Shown here one piece after another: positions 42,330 through 52,390 of a stretch of DNA of 64,000 bases (position 1 is the first letter of the stretch; the number at the start of each line of letters is the position of its first letter). Under the pieces are notes generated by a model. It was not told the DNA's origin, searched no databases, and saw only the letters and a list, made by a program, of their open reading frames with translations. The position numbers and the translations under genes are program-made. The stretch is taken from the NCBI GenBank assembly GCA_019279435.1, contig JAAALK010000287.1:84385886-84449885 (forward strand), given 5' to 3'. This DNA is from Zizania palustris. Lineage: Eukaryota; Streptophyta; Magnoliopsida; Poales; Poaceae.

Positions 42330-43131
42330 TCGGCCCAAGTCTGAAGTCATTCGGGGCTATTGTTCACTTGCTCCTACCAGTACCTTATTCTTCGGACCAA
42401 TCAATGTCCTCCAAAGATGAAGATGCTATATTAACAACTGTTGGCGTAAAAGATTACGCTAACAGGTTTCTGTAGAAGAAAAACTAACAAACGAAGTGTT
42501 TGCGAAGCAAACTGTTCTAAGCCTCCGAAAGGATAATAACTTAGAATAGTTCGAAAATGTGTATTGAATAACTTGTATTCGCTCCCTATTACAGGGTGAA
42601 ATGGGGGGTATTTATAGGCCCAAACATTAAGGAAAAGACCTATTTACCCCTCTATTACAACTGACATAGTGGAAACTATTTGGTTCCCTTAATAGGGCTA
42701 AAATGGTAAAAGACTAATCTAATGAGAAAGAAGATAAGTCTTCCATCTTAGCTAGCAGAAAAGATCTTGAAAAGCCTTAGTTCGAAGATGTACTTCGAAC
42801 CAATGCCTATCTTCGTACTTCGAACCGAGTTCCGAGTATCTTCGAAGATGATCGTCTGGGAACCTTCGAATCCGCTGTCTGCCTTTATGTTGCTTCGGCA
42901 ATAACCCCGAAGATGAGATATTTTCCCCCAACAACAACTTTTTCCGTTTCCTCCTCGTTAATATAAGCTAATACTTCCTTACATATCTCAGGTATAACCT
43001 CTCCATGTCTACCCCGAGGGATTGAAAATCGGGGACGCTTTTGAGGCCTTAAGGCTTTGAAGGTAGCCCATTGTAGGTGGAGCTTTTCGTTAACCTCTAA
43101 CACTTCGCGCTCATCAAAAAAGTTAGGAAGC
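42330..43131 (-). pseudogene. Small conserved ORF or last exon of the antisense gene in C, split by a solo LTR
   Basis: Minus-strand sequence begins after a GTTTTTAG site (43132). Reads LEVNEKLHLQWATFKALRPQ, PRFSIPRGRHGEVIPEICKE, VLAYINEEETEKVVV up to 42939. The solo LTR 42439-42933 then intervenes, and SSLEDIDWSEE with a stop follows at 42433-42395. This matches the order in A and B and shows that the LTR inserted into the coding block. The N-terminal part is more diverged from A/B, yet keeps PRG, EI(C) and YI.EE. Confidence 0.55.
42439..42933 (-). repeat. Solo LTR of the A/B family inside C, perfect TSD
   Basis: Plus reading TGTTGGCGTAAAAGATTACG to TTTTCCCCCAACA, flanked by ACAAC on both sides (42434-42438 and 42934-42938). 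Homologous with the LTRs of A and B. TATA box kept (minus TATAAATACCCC, 42609-42616). No interior, so it is left by LTR-LTR recombination. The perfect TSD suggests a younger insertion than A. Confidence 0.9.
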
Positions 43132-43190
43132 CTAAAAACATTTCCAAATAATTCTTTTTATTTAAAAGAGAAAAAAACATAAGTTTTTAC

Positions 43191-44067
43191 ATAGGTGGAG
43201 CCCTAAGGAGAACAAAACCTTGGTGTCCGAAGGAGGGTTGCTGATCAAAGGCTGCGCCCACGCTTGCTTTTGACGGGGACCTTCATCGATCCACGCCTTC
43301 ACGGCTGATCGGCCTTCAGCTCTATAGGATGGTTGAAAAGCCTCCCAAGCTACGACCACGTCAAGCGAAGGGGTCAACAGTCGGTGACTGCCAAAGTTAG
43401 CGGGGGCTGCTCCGGGCTCCAGTAAAACAGATAATCCGATGTATTCATAGTAACGAAGCACTCCGAAAGCAGCTACCTGGCCAAAGATCTCTCCGTACCG
43501 ACTGCCCGCAGTGTTCATTGTCTTCGCTGCTGCTTGGATCATCTTCATCTTTCGAAGCAGGGAGTCGTTGGCGGCTGACGAGGAGGCACAAGAAGTGCCG
43601 AAGTATTCTAGAACACCTCGAAGGGCGTCCCTGATCTCGGAGGCCACACTCTCACACTTCATTTTTTCTAGGGCCAATGCCTTATTTGACTTAGTTAGCT
43701 CGCACATCAAAGAGGAGAGTTTGGTTGTCTCCATCATTAGGACATTTTTCTGTCCAAGCAATATCTTTGCCTCCTCAACCAAACATTGCTGCTCTTCTCG
43801 GAGCTTGACAAGTTCAGCTCCTGAAGCCATCTGATCCTCTCAGAGCCTTTCCACTTGAGCCTGGAGTACAACCCACTCAGCCTCAAGCTCCTCCTTCGCA
43901 GCCTCCAGCCTAGATCTAGCGTTCTGTTCTGCCGAAGCCGTCTCTTCCAAGCTCGAAGCTCGGGTCTCAAAGTCGATAAGACTCCCTTGAAGAGTCATCA
44001 CCTTCTCTTTGAGGCGGTTGCATTCTCGCTCGTTTGACACAGCCACAGCACAAGCTAGAACCACATG
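43191..44067 (-). pseudogene. Antisense gene of C, exon 4: coiled-coil part
   Basis: Begins after CTTTGCAG (44068) with HVVLACAVAVSNERECNRLK, then long heptad-rich Glu/Leu/Ala sequence (LEETASAEQNARSRLEAAKE), one stop near 43838, and then an open stretch of 222 residues: LRGVLEYFGTSCASSSAAND, MIQAAAKTMNTAGSRYGEIF, LLTPSLDVVVAWEAFQPSYR. The best-preserved copy. No stop occurs where A and B end (TAG at 16794 and 30833); the frame runs on to the TATGTA donor-like site at 43190. Confidence 0.65.
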
Positions 44068-44145
44068 CTGCAAAGAAAGTAGGACAATGTAAGTAAATTA
44101 TATATATATGTTCAAACTAAACACATTTTTGTATGTGCTTTGTAC

Positions 44146-44600
44146 CTAGTAAGTCGCCCGTTTGAGAGCAGCATCAAGCTCTGACCCTTCTGCCTCTCCA
44201 AGGATGGAGACCAAGTCAGTCTCCCCAACTGCGTGACTAGCTCAAGCTAGAGGCTCTAACAAAGTTTGAAGTCTTGTCCTCCGTTCAAGGAAGTGGGCCA
44301 GGAGAGGGAGCCTTGACAAGGCACTCCGATCGTCATCGCTAGGAGAAGGACCAGAGCGCAATGAAGCACCTTCGAAGGACTCCATGGATTGGCTTCTGTC
44401 CATAGACTCTGACGGAGTCCACCTTAGAATAGGAGCAAGAAGAGGCCAACTTTTACCTTTACCCTATCCAGGGCCTGCCACCTCCTTCGGAGCTACCTCC
44501 AAAATTGGAGCCCCTTGTTCTATAGCCAGAGTTGACATCGAAGTTGCAGCAGGCTCCGACACAACTTCTATAGCAGGAGCCACCTCAGCCAGAACCAATC
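44146..44600 (-). pseudogene. Antisense gene of C, exon 3
   Basis: After a CTTATAG acceptor (44601-44602). Reads LVLAEVAPAIEVVSEPAATS, SDDDRSALSRLPLLAHFLER and SILGEAEGSELDAALKRATY, then TAG immediately before a GTACA donor (44145). Stops at about 44466 and 44246. Matches B 29419-29900. Confidence 0.55.
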
Positions 44601-44682
44601 CTATAAGGACCGAAGGTAAATAACATTGTTTAAATTGTGTAGATAGAAAGGAGAGAAGAAAAGGTATTCAGCAGAGGCTTAC

Positions 44683-45366
44683 CTCTGACATCTTGTTGCC
44701 GAATGAGCACTGGACTGCTCGGGGACTCGAACATCTGTCCAAAATCCTCTTCGGATTCTGGACTTCGAACTGAAGGAATAGCTATGGAGATATCTTCGAC
44801 CACTATAGCTATCACTTTGTCCGGAGACAAGACGTGGGTATTCACAGTCTTGACTCCGCCTTCTTCCATGGCAGAACATTTACCTAGATAGACGGGATGT
44901 TCTCTGTCTTCGCCTGCTCAGGGTTACCTTCAACGGTAGGCGCCACCACCGTGCCATTCCGAATGGAGACTTCATCTCCCATCTGAGACTCTTCGTCGCA
45001 AGTAAGACGGGCCTCGAATTCGTCTGCCATCGCCATGTCTACATCATCTTCATCTTCAGATTGTTCTAGCGATGAGACTGGAGATTTCAAAGGAGTGAGG
45101 GCCTTCGGCTTCCGGACCACCTTTTTGGTAGGTGTATTCACTGATCCTGAAGGACCTGCTTCTGCCTTCCTTTTCTTCGGAGCCTGGACAAAGCAGGCCT
45201 GTCTGGGAGACTTGGGGGCTCAACTCCGAGCACAGTCCATACTCGGTTGAATCGCTCCCAAGTCCTGACCTACTTAACCCTCTACTCCTTCTCAATGGGC
45301 GTAGGGGATCCGAGAACCTTTTTTGCAGCTCAGACAATTTGTTCCGGAGTAAGGGTCACACGCGAG
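44683..45366 (-). pseudogene. Antisense gene of C, exon 2
   Basis: After ATCTTTTAG (45367). Reads LTPEQIV, stop, AAKKVLGSPTPIEKE, then RLRRKRKAEAGPSGSVNTPT (basic patch), SLEQSEDEDDVDMAMADEFE (acidic), and PESEEDFGQMFESPSSPVL. Frame changes near 45250 and 44885. Ends at CAGAG|GTAAG (44682). Confidence 0.55.
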
Positions 45367-45454
45367 CTAAAAGATAAGATGTCATTTTAATTAAGTCATT
45401 TCTGTAAAATCGTTACTGTGTGCAAAACACTTTGCAGGATATATGAAAGCTTAC

Positions 45455-46289
45455 CTACGGAGCTTGAAGGGATCTCCCGAAGTCCCCCCTCCGGGTTTTC
45501 CTCGAAGTTGATCGGACAAGCAGCCATCCAAGGAGGGATCCAGAGTCCGATGAACTCCTCCGCCATGTCGCGCATACTCATGCGACAACTCATGTATTGT
45601 AGCAATCTGAGGTGGACTTGAAGTTGACTTGGGACAGCTTGGACCTCCACCTCCCTTCGGTAAAAAATGTTCTCGTCTGTCACAACCTCGGCGTAGAACC
45701 AGCAGAGGATCCAGACTGAATACCATCTATCATTGATGGCCTTCGCTGGGAACCGGTCCTACAACTCTTCCCACAGTTGAAAGTTGATGCTCCCAAAGGT
45801 GTTCACCATCTTCTCCTCTTACTGCGGTAAAAGTCTTCGGCTGGCCCGAAGCTTTATGAAAAGCCACCCATTCAAAGATGGCCAAACAAGCAATGGCATT
45901 TAGAGAGAGTTGGGGCAAGGTGATATGGAACAACCTTAATACTTCGGAGAGGAAGTCCACTTCTCGGAGTCCCAATCCAGCTTTGAAGAATGCCTCAAAC
46001 ACCACCACCTCTCCAATGCATGGTGTCGGGATCACTTCGCCTCCAAGTTTGCGAATTTGTATTCCAAGTCTCGTCTTCCCAGCGGTTGCCACAGCGATAG
46101 CCTTCTTCGATCACGACGACTCACCAAGCTATATGATTTATCTGTATACTTGGTAGACATTGGGCGGAGGTCATGAGGACTAGATGGATGAGGGTTGCTT
46201 GAATACCCCGCCAGTGCTGCCACCGCCATCGCTTGCTACTGAGCCAAGGATGAAGCGGGAACAGGAGCTTGGTGGCTTGTCTTCGCCAT
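45455..46289 (-). pseudogene. Antisense gene of C, exon 1: PF04195-like N-terminal part
   Basis: ATG at 46287-46289 (MAKTSHQAPVPASSL; compare A MARTSARVL). After a frameshift near 46095 comes GEVVVFEAFFKAGLGLREVD, FHITLPQLSLNAIACLAIFE (about 45880-45985), the PF04195-like core, then further shifts, and MSMRDMAEEFIGLWIPPWMA (about 45535-45590). Ends at GTAG|GTAAGC (45454), with an 88-base intron following. No TATA is visible just upstream, perhaps because of the insertion at 46537. Confidence 0.6.
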
Positions 46290-46536
46290 CGAAGAAAAAG
46301 TGAATTTTGAAAGGATGAACTCGGGAAGAAGGAAGGTGAAATGTGAAAGTACTCGGTAAAGTATCTGAAATTTGCCTTTACTGATGAGGACATCCCTACC
46401 AATGATACAACCATACATGAATACCAAGATACAATTATTCAAGTTTGAGCACGACGATTAAATCTTCAGGTCAACTCGATTCTAAATATCTTAGTATATT
46501 ATCTTGGAATAAATTACTACCTAATATTATTATTAT
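46290..46536. other. AT-rich upstream region of the antisense gene in C
   Basis: No TATA box like A's at 13675 on the minus strand and no coding likeness. The leader of the antisense gene should lie here. Confidence 0.3.
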
Positions 46537-47264
46537 TGTTAGGAACCATGGAGATGATGAAAATCACTTGGAGATAAACAAAGAGTTGGAGAAGAACAAG
46601 GAAGGACGTCCAAGCCAATTTGAGAGTCCAATCCAACTACAATACGTGTCCAACTCGGATTCTAGGAGCAGCATGCACTAAAATCGTCGCCCAGGCCGCA
46701 TACAGACTCCGTTTTTGACGTTCCACCCATCCACGGAAAGATAACTTCATAACATTTCCAATGCTGCCAGTTTCATCTCAAAATTCGTTCTAGATCAACA
46801 GGAATCGTCAAAACAAGATAGAGTCCAGAATCTGTCAGCATGCTGTTTTCTGCGTTACTGGGCCTTTGGGCCGTGTATCCAGTTGAGCCCATTAGGGGTG
46901 CATCCCAAACTACTATATAAGGTGTTTCTACAGCCATCTAGGGTTTTTGGGTTTAGTTTACACGTTGCTTTGATAGCCACCGCTTTGCCGGATTTGTAAG
47001 TTAACCCCAATTCACAGATTCCAATAGAATTTTGAGTTTGATTGCGTTTTCTGTGTTCTTGCTTGTGTTCTTCGATTCGCAGGCAAAGATTAGCCTTCTT
47101 GGCGAGGTCAATCAGGTTGTGCTTGGTTGATAACCAACGGAGCAGTGGTGTAGCGATTGCAAGGGCCGATCTCGTTGATCAGAAGCCGGATCATCAACGT
47201 CGAGTTCTCCACAAATCGTTGTTTATCCCCCACCTGATGGAAGATCGGGCCCCCTCCTCCATCA
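46537..47264 (+). repeat. Probable solo LTR (728 bp), unrecognised Copia-like family
   Basis: TGTTAGGAACC to CTCCTCCATCA, with a TATA box (CTATATAAGG, ~46913), a leader starting 'GGGTTTTTGGG', and a GT...CGCAG intron-like stretch in the R/U5-like part (about 46998-47084). This resembles a plant LTR with a transcribed end. The flanks ATTAT and TTTAC agree at only 3 of 5 positions, so borders and even the LTR nature are unproven. It interrupts the region between C's antisense gene and its polypurine tract. Open frames (47042-47377) have no likeness. Confidence 0.35.
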
Positions 47265-47643
47265 TTTACTCTCTTAATTGTAGCATGTATTCTTTGTACT
47301 GTATGTTACGGTGCACCGTTTGGGTGCCTTGTTATGCCTACAGAGGTGAAGCAACCGTTAGTCTCCTCAAGGAGTAACAACTCTATTTCTCAGTCTAACG
47401 GCTCTAAAGTATAACGACTGGAAAGGCTAACGTCTATATTGGCTCCGCCAAATATCCATCTCCGAAGCCATTGCAGCAAATATCTCCGTACAAGTTGGTC
47501 CGAAGACCCTCAATTTTTTAATATTTCTAAGAATGGTAAAGTTTTTTAAGTTCCTATTTAAATTCTAAACATGAAATTATTTCTTGCGTATACTACCCTC
47601 TTCATTGCATAGACAATTCGGAGAGAAGTATTCGAGGGGCTAC
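47265..47643 (+). other. Element C 3' interior with polypurine tract
   Basis: Non-coding, leading to GAAGTATTCGAGGGGCTAC directly before the 3' LTR; the purine run AGAGAAG...GAGGGG is the primer for plus-strand synthesis. The A counterpart is 13272-13317 inverted. Confidence 0.55.
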
Positions 47644-48163
47644 TGTTGGGGGGGAAATATTTCATCCTCAAAAAGCCAAGGACATTTTCATGTCGGTACA
47701 AGCAGAAGAAACGAAGTCAAGAACTTTGATCTCCGAAGACCATTAAGGCAATAAGGCTCCATCAGTTCAGAGCCTTAAACAACGGAGACATCCATCAAGG
47801 CTTCGGGCGATGAAATCTCCCGAAGCCTCTTCACCGAAGGCCGGTTGCCAGCAAGGATGGAAGATTTATTTTCTCACTAATTAGACTAGGCTTTTACTCT
47901 TTTACCCATATGAAGAATACTAAACAGTATCTTCTTAGTCGGTTGTAATTAGAGGGTAAAGAAGTCTTTTCCCATGTATTTTCTCTATAAATACCCCTCT
48001 TCACTCTATAAAGGGTATCGAATACTCAGATATTGAATACACACTTCGAACTATCTCAAGCTATTATCCATCTCGGAGGCTTGGAATAGTTTACTTAAAC
48101 AAACACTTCGTTTATCAGATTCTTAGCTTCCTAAACCTGTTAGCATAATCTTTTATGCCAACA
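47644..48163 (+). repeat. 3' LTR of element C
   Basis: TGTTGGGGGGGAAATA to TTTTATGCCAACA, the reverse complement of the A/B LTRs, which fits C's plus orientation. TATA box TATAAATACCCC at 47986-47993, then a second TATAAAGG at ~48010. Confidence 0.85.
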
Positions 48164-48175
48164 TAAGCATCTGGC

Positions 48176-48645
48176 TATCAGGTCAAGAGAGGAAAATTTT
48201 TTGTACAGGAAAAGCCTATGCTTGGTCTCACTATCAAAGCCAGAAACTTCAAGCAAATGCGAGGTCCACCGGAACCTCCAGGTCAGACCCCTCCGGCCAC
48301 CGGAGTGTGTTGCGTGTTGGAGCCCTCGTGCCAGAGCCCTTCATCCGTCGGAGGGTGTTGTATGTCGGAGCCCTCATGCCAAAGCCTTCTAGGCGATAGA
48401 AACCCTCACACACCGGACCCTTCCGATGGAAGGCTTCATTTTGATCGGCTCCACGTAGCCGAGCTAGTCAGCCTTCAGCAAAAGCAAGAAAGGCCCAGGG
48501 GGCAATCCAAAGTTATAAATTTAGACATTACTCTAGGAAAGGAGTTAGAAAACCCTCCGGATGTCCATAAGGATGATTGGAGAATTCCAATCGTCCAGTA
48601 TTTAAGAAATCCCAATCAAAGGGTTGATCGGAAAGTTCGGCAATA
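48176..48645 (+). pseudogene. Element D pol linker before integrase
   Basis: The frame 48218-48646 is open: a Pro/Cys/Ser-rich part with imperfect repeats (EPSCQSP, EPSCQSL), then DITLGKELENPPDVHKDDWR and IVQYLRNPNQRVDRKVRQ, which is the usual run-in to the Gypsy integrase zinc finger. The start codon is not meaningful here; it is an internal piece of pol. Confidence 0.5.
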
Positions 48646-48659
48646 AGCGTTTAATTTTA

Positions 48660-49141
48660 TGTTGATAGATGATGTATTATACCGCCGAACTATTGATGAA
48701 GTACTTTTGAGATGCTTGGATGTCGATCAGTCCAAAGTAGCTACGGGAGAAGTCCATGAGGGGCTTTGTGGCACTCATAAGGTAGCCCAAAAAATGAGTT
48801 GGAGGCTCAAAAGAGCACATTTCTACTAGCCGACTATGACTGAGGATTGCTTTAAATACTATAGAGGGTGTGAAGCATGTCAAAGGTTTGTTAATATTTA
48901 GTTAGCTCCTGCATCGCTACTTAATCATATTATCAAGCCATGGCCATTCTGAGGTTGGGGTTTAGACTTCATTGGCCAAATTTATCCTCCCTCTTCAAAA
49001 GGGTATCGATTCGTGCTGATTGCGATGGACTACTTAACCAAATGGACCGAGGCCGTACCTCTCAAGAACATTACTCACAATGAGGTAACTGATTTTATCT
49101 TGAAGAACATTATACATAAATTCGGTATTCCCAAAACTCTC
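48660..49141 (+). pseudogene. pol: Element D integrase, first part
   Basis: HHCC zinc finger HEGLCGTHKVAQKM ... CFKYYRGCEACQRF (about 48750-48890), then the first catalytic Asp in GLDFIGQIYPPSSKGYRF (about 48960), and FGIPKTL up to the insertion at 49142. Stops at about 48644, 48827, 48899 and 48951. The second and third catalytic residues lie beyond Copia-2. Confidence 0.75.
49137..49141. repeat. Left TSD of Copia-2 (CTCTC)
   Basis: Identical to 60672-60676. It consists of host integrase sequence of D. Confidence 0.9.
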
Positions 49142-51139
49142 TGAGGAGCCATGCTGAATAGCGTGGGCCTCATGGCTCTAGATGTGATCAGTCATTGTCA
49201 ACGATAGTCAAAGAGGACAGGAGAAGAGAGGAGATATGCTGCGTCATGGGCCTCGTGTCACTAAGGTACACGGGCAGCAAGCGACTATCGGGCAAAGGGG
49301 CCGCGATGTCGGGCTGGCCCAATCCGGGTACATGGGCCGGAAGCAGCAGAAGACCCACTGGGTTGTTGACCAAGATTGACTTAGGTACACGGGCGGTGAG
49401 CGATTGCCGGGCTGAGAGAGCTGCGGAGTCGGGCTGGCTCAATCCGGGTACCTGGTGCAAAGTCGGTGGAGTCTTTGTATGAGACTGTCCAGAAGAGAAG
49501 CCGTAGTCGCTACGAAAGCTTAGCTTCCGGATAAGTCATCTGTAAATAGGAGTTTACTATTTTGTCCCTAGGCCCACAGTCAGTCAGTCGAGTCTGTAAA
49601 AAATATCCTAACGGCAGTTTAGTCTTTTCCTTTATTTCAGCGTCTGTAAAAAACCCTAAGGGGCTGGTGGAATAATCCTAGTTATTTGGCAGCCTATAAA
49701 TAGGGCCCTAATCCCTAGGGTTAGGTCACCCTTCTAGAATTCACTTTTTAATCCATTGGGTCATTTTTATTCCCTGCTCATTCTCTTGTTTTGTGCGCCG
49801 CCAGGCTTCTGCTCATGTGATTCATTTTCCTGCATGCACTGTTGTGAGTTCTGTTCTTCATGAATCTGTGAGATTCTATTCTCTTCTCTTGTCATTCGAG
49901 TTGTAGCAATTCTGTAGTTGTTTTTTACTGCTTCGATTGACGTGCACAGCTAGTTTATTCTTGAGCAAATGCTTCTCTGGTTGATTCTGTTCTTCACGTG
50001 AGGAGTACTAGTTCTTGCTTGTAGCAAGTAGTACCTACTCCCTGTAGCAACAGTACACTAGTACTCTAGCCTTGCTTTTTCCTGCGTAGATTTTTGATCG
50101 AGTAGACAGGGCCAAGACCTTTCTCTGGCTGTTTTTGGCGAAGCCCTCTTCTTTGTTCGATGTCCCTAAGCTCCGTGAGGAAGGCTTCGACCTGACATCT
50201 TCTAAGGCTTTGCTAGAACTTTTGACTCTGAACTCGAGCTATGAATCTTGCTTTGAAGTGTTCTCAGTTGTAAGGTTTTGTTCTGGCATACTTCGGCTCT
50301 TTTGCGAAGCATACTTCGACAGACTTCGAAGTTAGCTTCGAAGTATGTCTCTCTAGTAGACTTCGCTCGAAATTGTGTTTTCTGAGATCTTTCTGCTATT
50401 CACTTTTCCGAAGGTCTCAGTTTGTGAGTTTGAAGTCTGTCGTTCGAAGTTAGCCCTCGGGTCGAAGGTTACCACTTCGTTTATCATACCTCGACCAAGC
50501 TAGCCTCGAAGGAAGAATACAGGCTTCGATTTTGTCTTGCTGCTGTGTGTTGAGCTTCGCTTCTCTTTCGAAGGTTTCCCTTTTGTGAACCTTGTTCGAA
50601 GCTTTCTGTTCGAAGTACAGGCTTCGAAGTACACTGTTCGATGCAGTCTTCGATACGTTCACACTTCGCTTCGAAGCATACTTCGCACTCTGCCACACTC
50701 GAACTAGGCTAGACTCAACAAACCTTTGGCACTTCAACGACAACCATCGCTAGACTTTGACAAGGGACTCTGAAGCAGGCTTTGACACTGCAAAGCAGGC
50801 TTCGACACAGCGAAGTAGGCTTCGCCAAGTTTCGAACAGGAGACAAATTTGAACAGTAACTTCTCATCTTTCTTCATGTACCCCTTGATCATCTGCTGAG
50901 AAGTTTTTGACTTGCCATGTGTTGAATATTTTGTTTATCTGCCTGTTAGCTCTGTATTGGTGTTTCTCTGTGTAGGACACCAGTCATTTCTAGGATAGAT
51001 ACTTTTAGACTTAGGCAATCTGTTCATGCTTTGCTGCTTAGTCTTTTGAGGTGCGTTGGGTGTTGGTAGCAGGCCATTGATTCGAAAGAATTTTTAGGCG
51101 CCCATTCACCCCCCTCCGGTCGCTACTTTTGGTCCTACA
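49142..51139 (+). repeat. 5' LTR of Copia-2
   Basis: TGAGGAGCCATGC to GGTCCTACA. TATAAATA at 49695-49702. Against the 3' LTR it lacks ~34 bases near 49474. 50280-50830 is rich in TTCGAA palindromes. Open frames inside (49188-49482, 50135-50743) recur in the 3' LTR and have no protein likeness. Confidence 0.95.
49695..49702 (+). promoter_or_regulatory. TATA box of Copia-2 5' LTR
   Basis: CTATAAATAGGGCCC, shared with 59246 and 2974. It leaves about 1.4 kb of transcribed LTR downstream, which is long. Confidence 0.6.
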
Positions 51140-51141
51140 AG

Positions 51142-51153
51142 TGGTATCAGAGC
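51142..51153 (+). other. Primer binding site of Copia-2
   Basis: TGGTATCAGAGC, perfect match to the initiator tRNA-Met complement, two bases after the LTR. Confidence 0.9.
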
Positions 51154-51208
51154 TTGGTTAGGGTTTTCCATACCTTAAGCTTAACCGGTTCTAACCCCAG
51201 TAGTGATC

Positions 51209-52390
51209 ATGACCTCTCCTGGAAAGGTCTCGTCCTTGGAAGCTTATGGCTATAATTATTGGAAGACTCGCATGCGAGCCTATCTTATGAGCCATGGCTC
51301 GGACATCTGGGACATTTGCGTTCATGCTACGTTTGTTATATTGCCAGTTGCTGAGCATGGTACTCCTGGTATCATTGCCCAGCATCTGAACAATAGTAGA
51401 GCTGTGAATATTTTGTTTTCTGGTTTAGGTCCCACTGAGTTTGAGCGTGTGAGCCATCTCTCCACTCCGAGAGAGATCTGGGCTACCCTCAAGGCATACC
51501 ATGAGGGAACAGCCCAGGTCAAGGCTCTGCTCTATCAGACCTACCAGCGTGAATATGAGAACTTCACACAAAAGCCGGGTGAATCTGTTGAAGCATTGTT
51601 TGGTCATTTTCAATCGATCATAAACAAGCCTCGGGACAACAAGGCTGAGGGTGCTCAGTTAGTCTTAGATAAGGAGCAGACGCTCAAGGTTCTCCATACC
51701 TTGGACCCAAAGATCTGGGAGATCAAGGTATCCTCTATCATTGAGAGCACATCTTATGATACCTTGACCATTTCTGAGTTGTTTAGCAAGCTGAAGGCCA
51801 CCGAGGTTGATATCCAGTTGAGATCAAATCTCACTGGCTCTAGATCAAAGTCTCTGGCCCTTGCTACACCTTCTGTTGATCCCTCTTCTGTGAGCTGTGC
51901 TGTGTTCTCTTTGATGTCTATCATTGAGGACCAGCTTGAGTCTTTGGGAGATGACGATTTGTGTCTTTTTAACAACCGGGTGCGTCGTGTTTATGACAAG
52001 AGGATGTTCAAAAGACACGGTACGAAATCTGGGTGCTTTGAGTGTGGTGACCAAGGACACTTCATCGCCGACTGCCCCAAGCGCAATGGCCACGAGAAGG
52101 GCACCGTTGGTGGCTTCCATGACTCCGGCAAGCATGACAGCTCCTCCTTCAACAAGGGCAAGCCAAAGACCAAATTCTTCAGAAAGGCCCTGAAGGACTA
52201 CCGGTGTGAGAACAAGAAGCGCGACAAGGCCTTCTTCGCCGAGATGGAGAAGACTTACTCTAAGCGGTCCACGTCTTCTTCCTCTTCATCAATCTCAAGT
52301 GATGAGGAGATCGTCATTAGGAAGGGGAAGGATAAGGACGATCCGGCGGGTCTTTGCTTCATGGCCTTCAGGGACAGACCGAAGAGTTGA
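51209..52390 (+). pseudogene. gag: Copia-2 gag, N-terminal 394 residues
   Basis: Starts at ATG 51209. (A GTG at 51203 is not a plant start.) UBN2 capsid region: NYWKTRMRAYLMSHGSDIW, NILFSGLGPTEFERVSHLST, LHTLDPKIWEIKVSSIIEST; zinc knuckle CFECGDQGHFIADCPKR (about 52038-52085, all ligands present); then Lys-rich and Ser-rich (STSSSSSSISSDEE) parts. It ends at TGA 52388-52390, where Copia-1 has a CGC codon at 5308, so this is a premature stop rather than the natural end. Confidence 0.85.

Larger units (their letters stand above)
38130..48163 (+). mobile_element. Element C: Tat-type Gypsy, plus strand, left end missing
   Basis: Protease tail, RT, RNase H and integrase on the plus strand (38130-41391), ~60-base repeats, antisense gene on the minus strand (46289-42330), polypurine tract and 3' LTR (47644-48163). 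It begins inside protease at the border with B; gag and the 5' LTR are missing. It carries a solo LTR with perfect TSD at 42439-42933 and probably another at 46537-47264. The base after the LTR (TAAGC) is element D-like sequence. Confidence 0.8.

Noticed and set aside
46900..47377. Possible host gene: TATA box, leader, GT...AG intron-like stretch and a 111-residue frame
   Set aside because: The frame has no likeness and the block has LTR-like ends inside element C; better explained as an LTR with a transcribed end.
49188..50743. Open frames repeated at 58685-60294
   Set aside because: They recur because both are LTRs of Copia-2; no protein likeness, and frames differ by stops between the copies.
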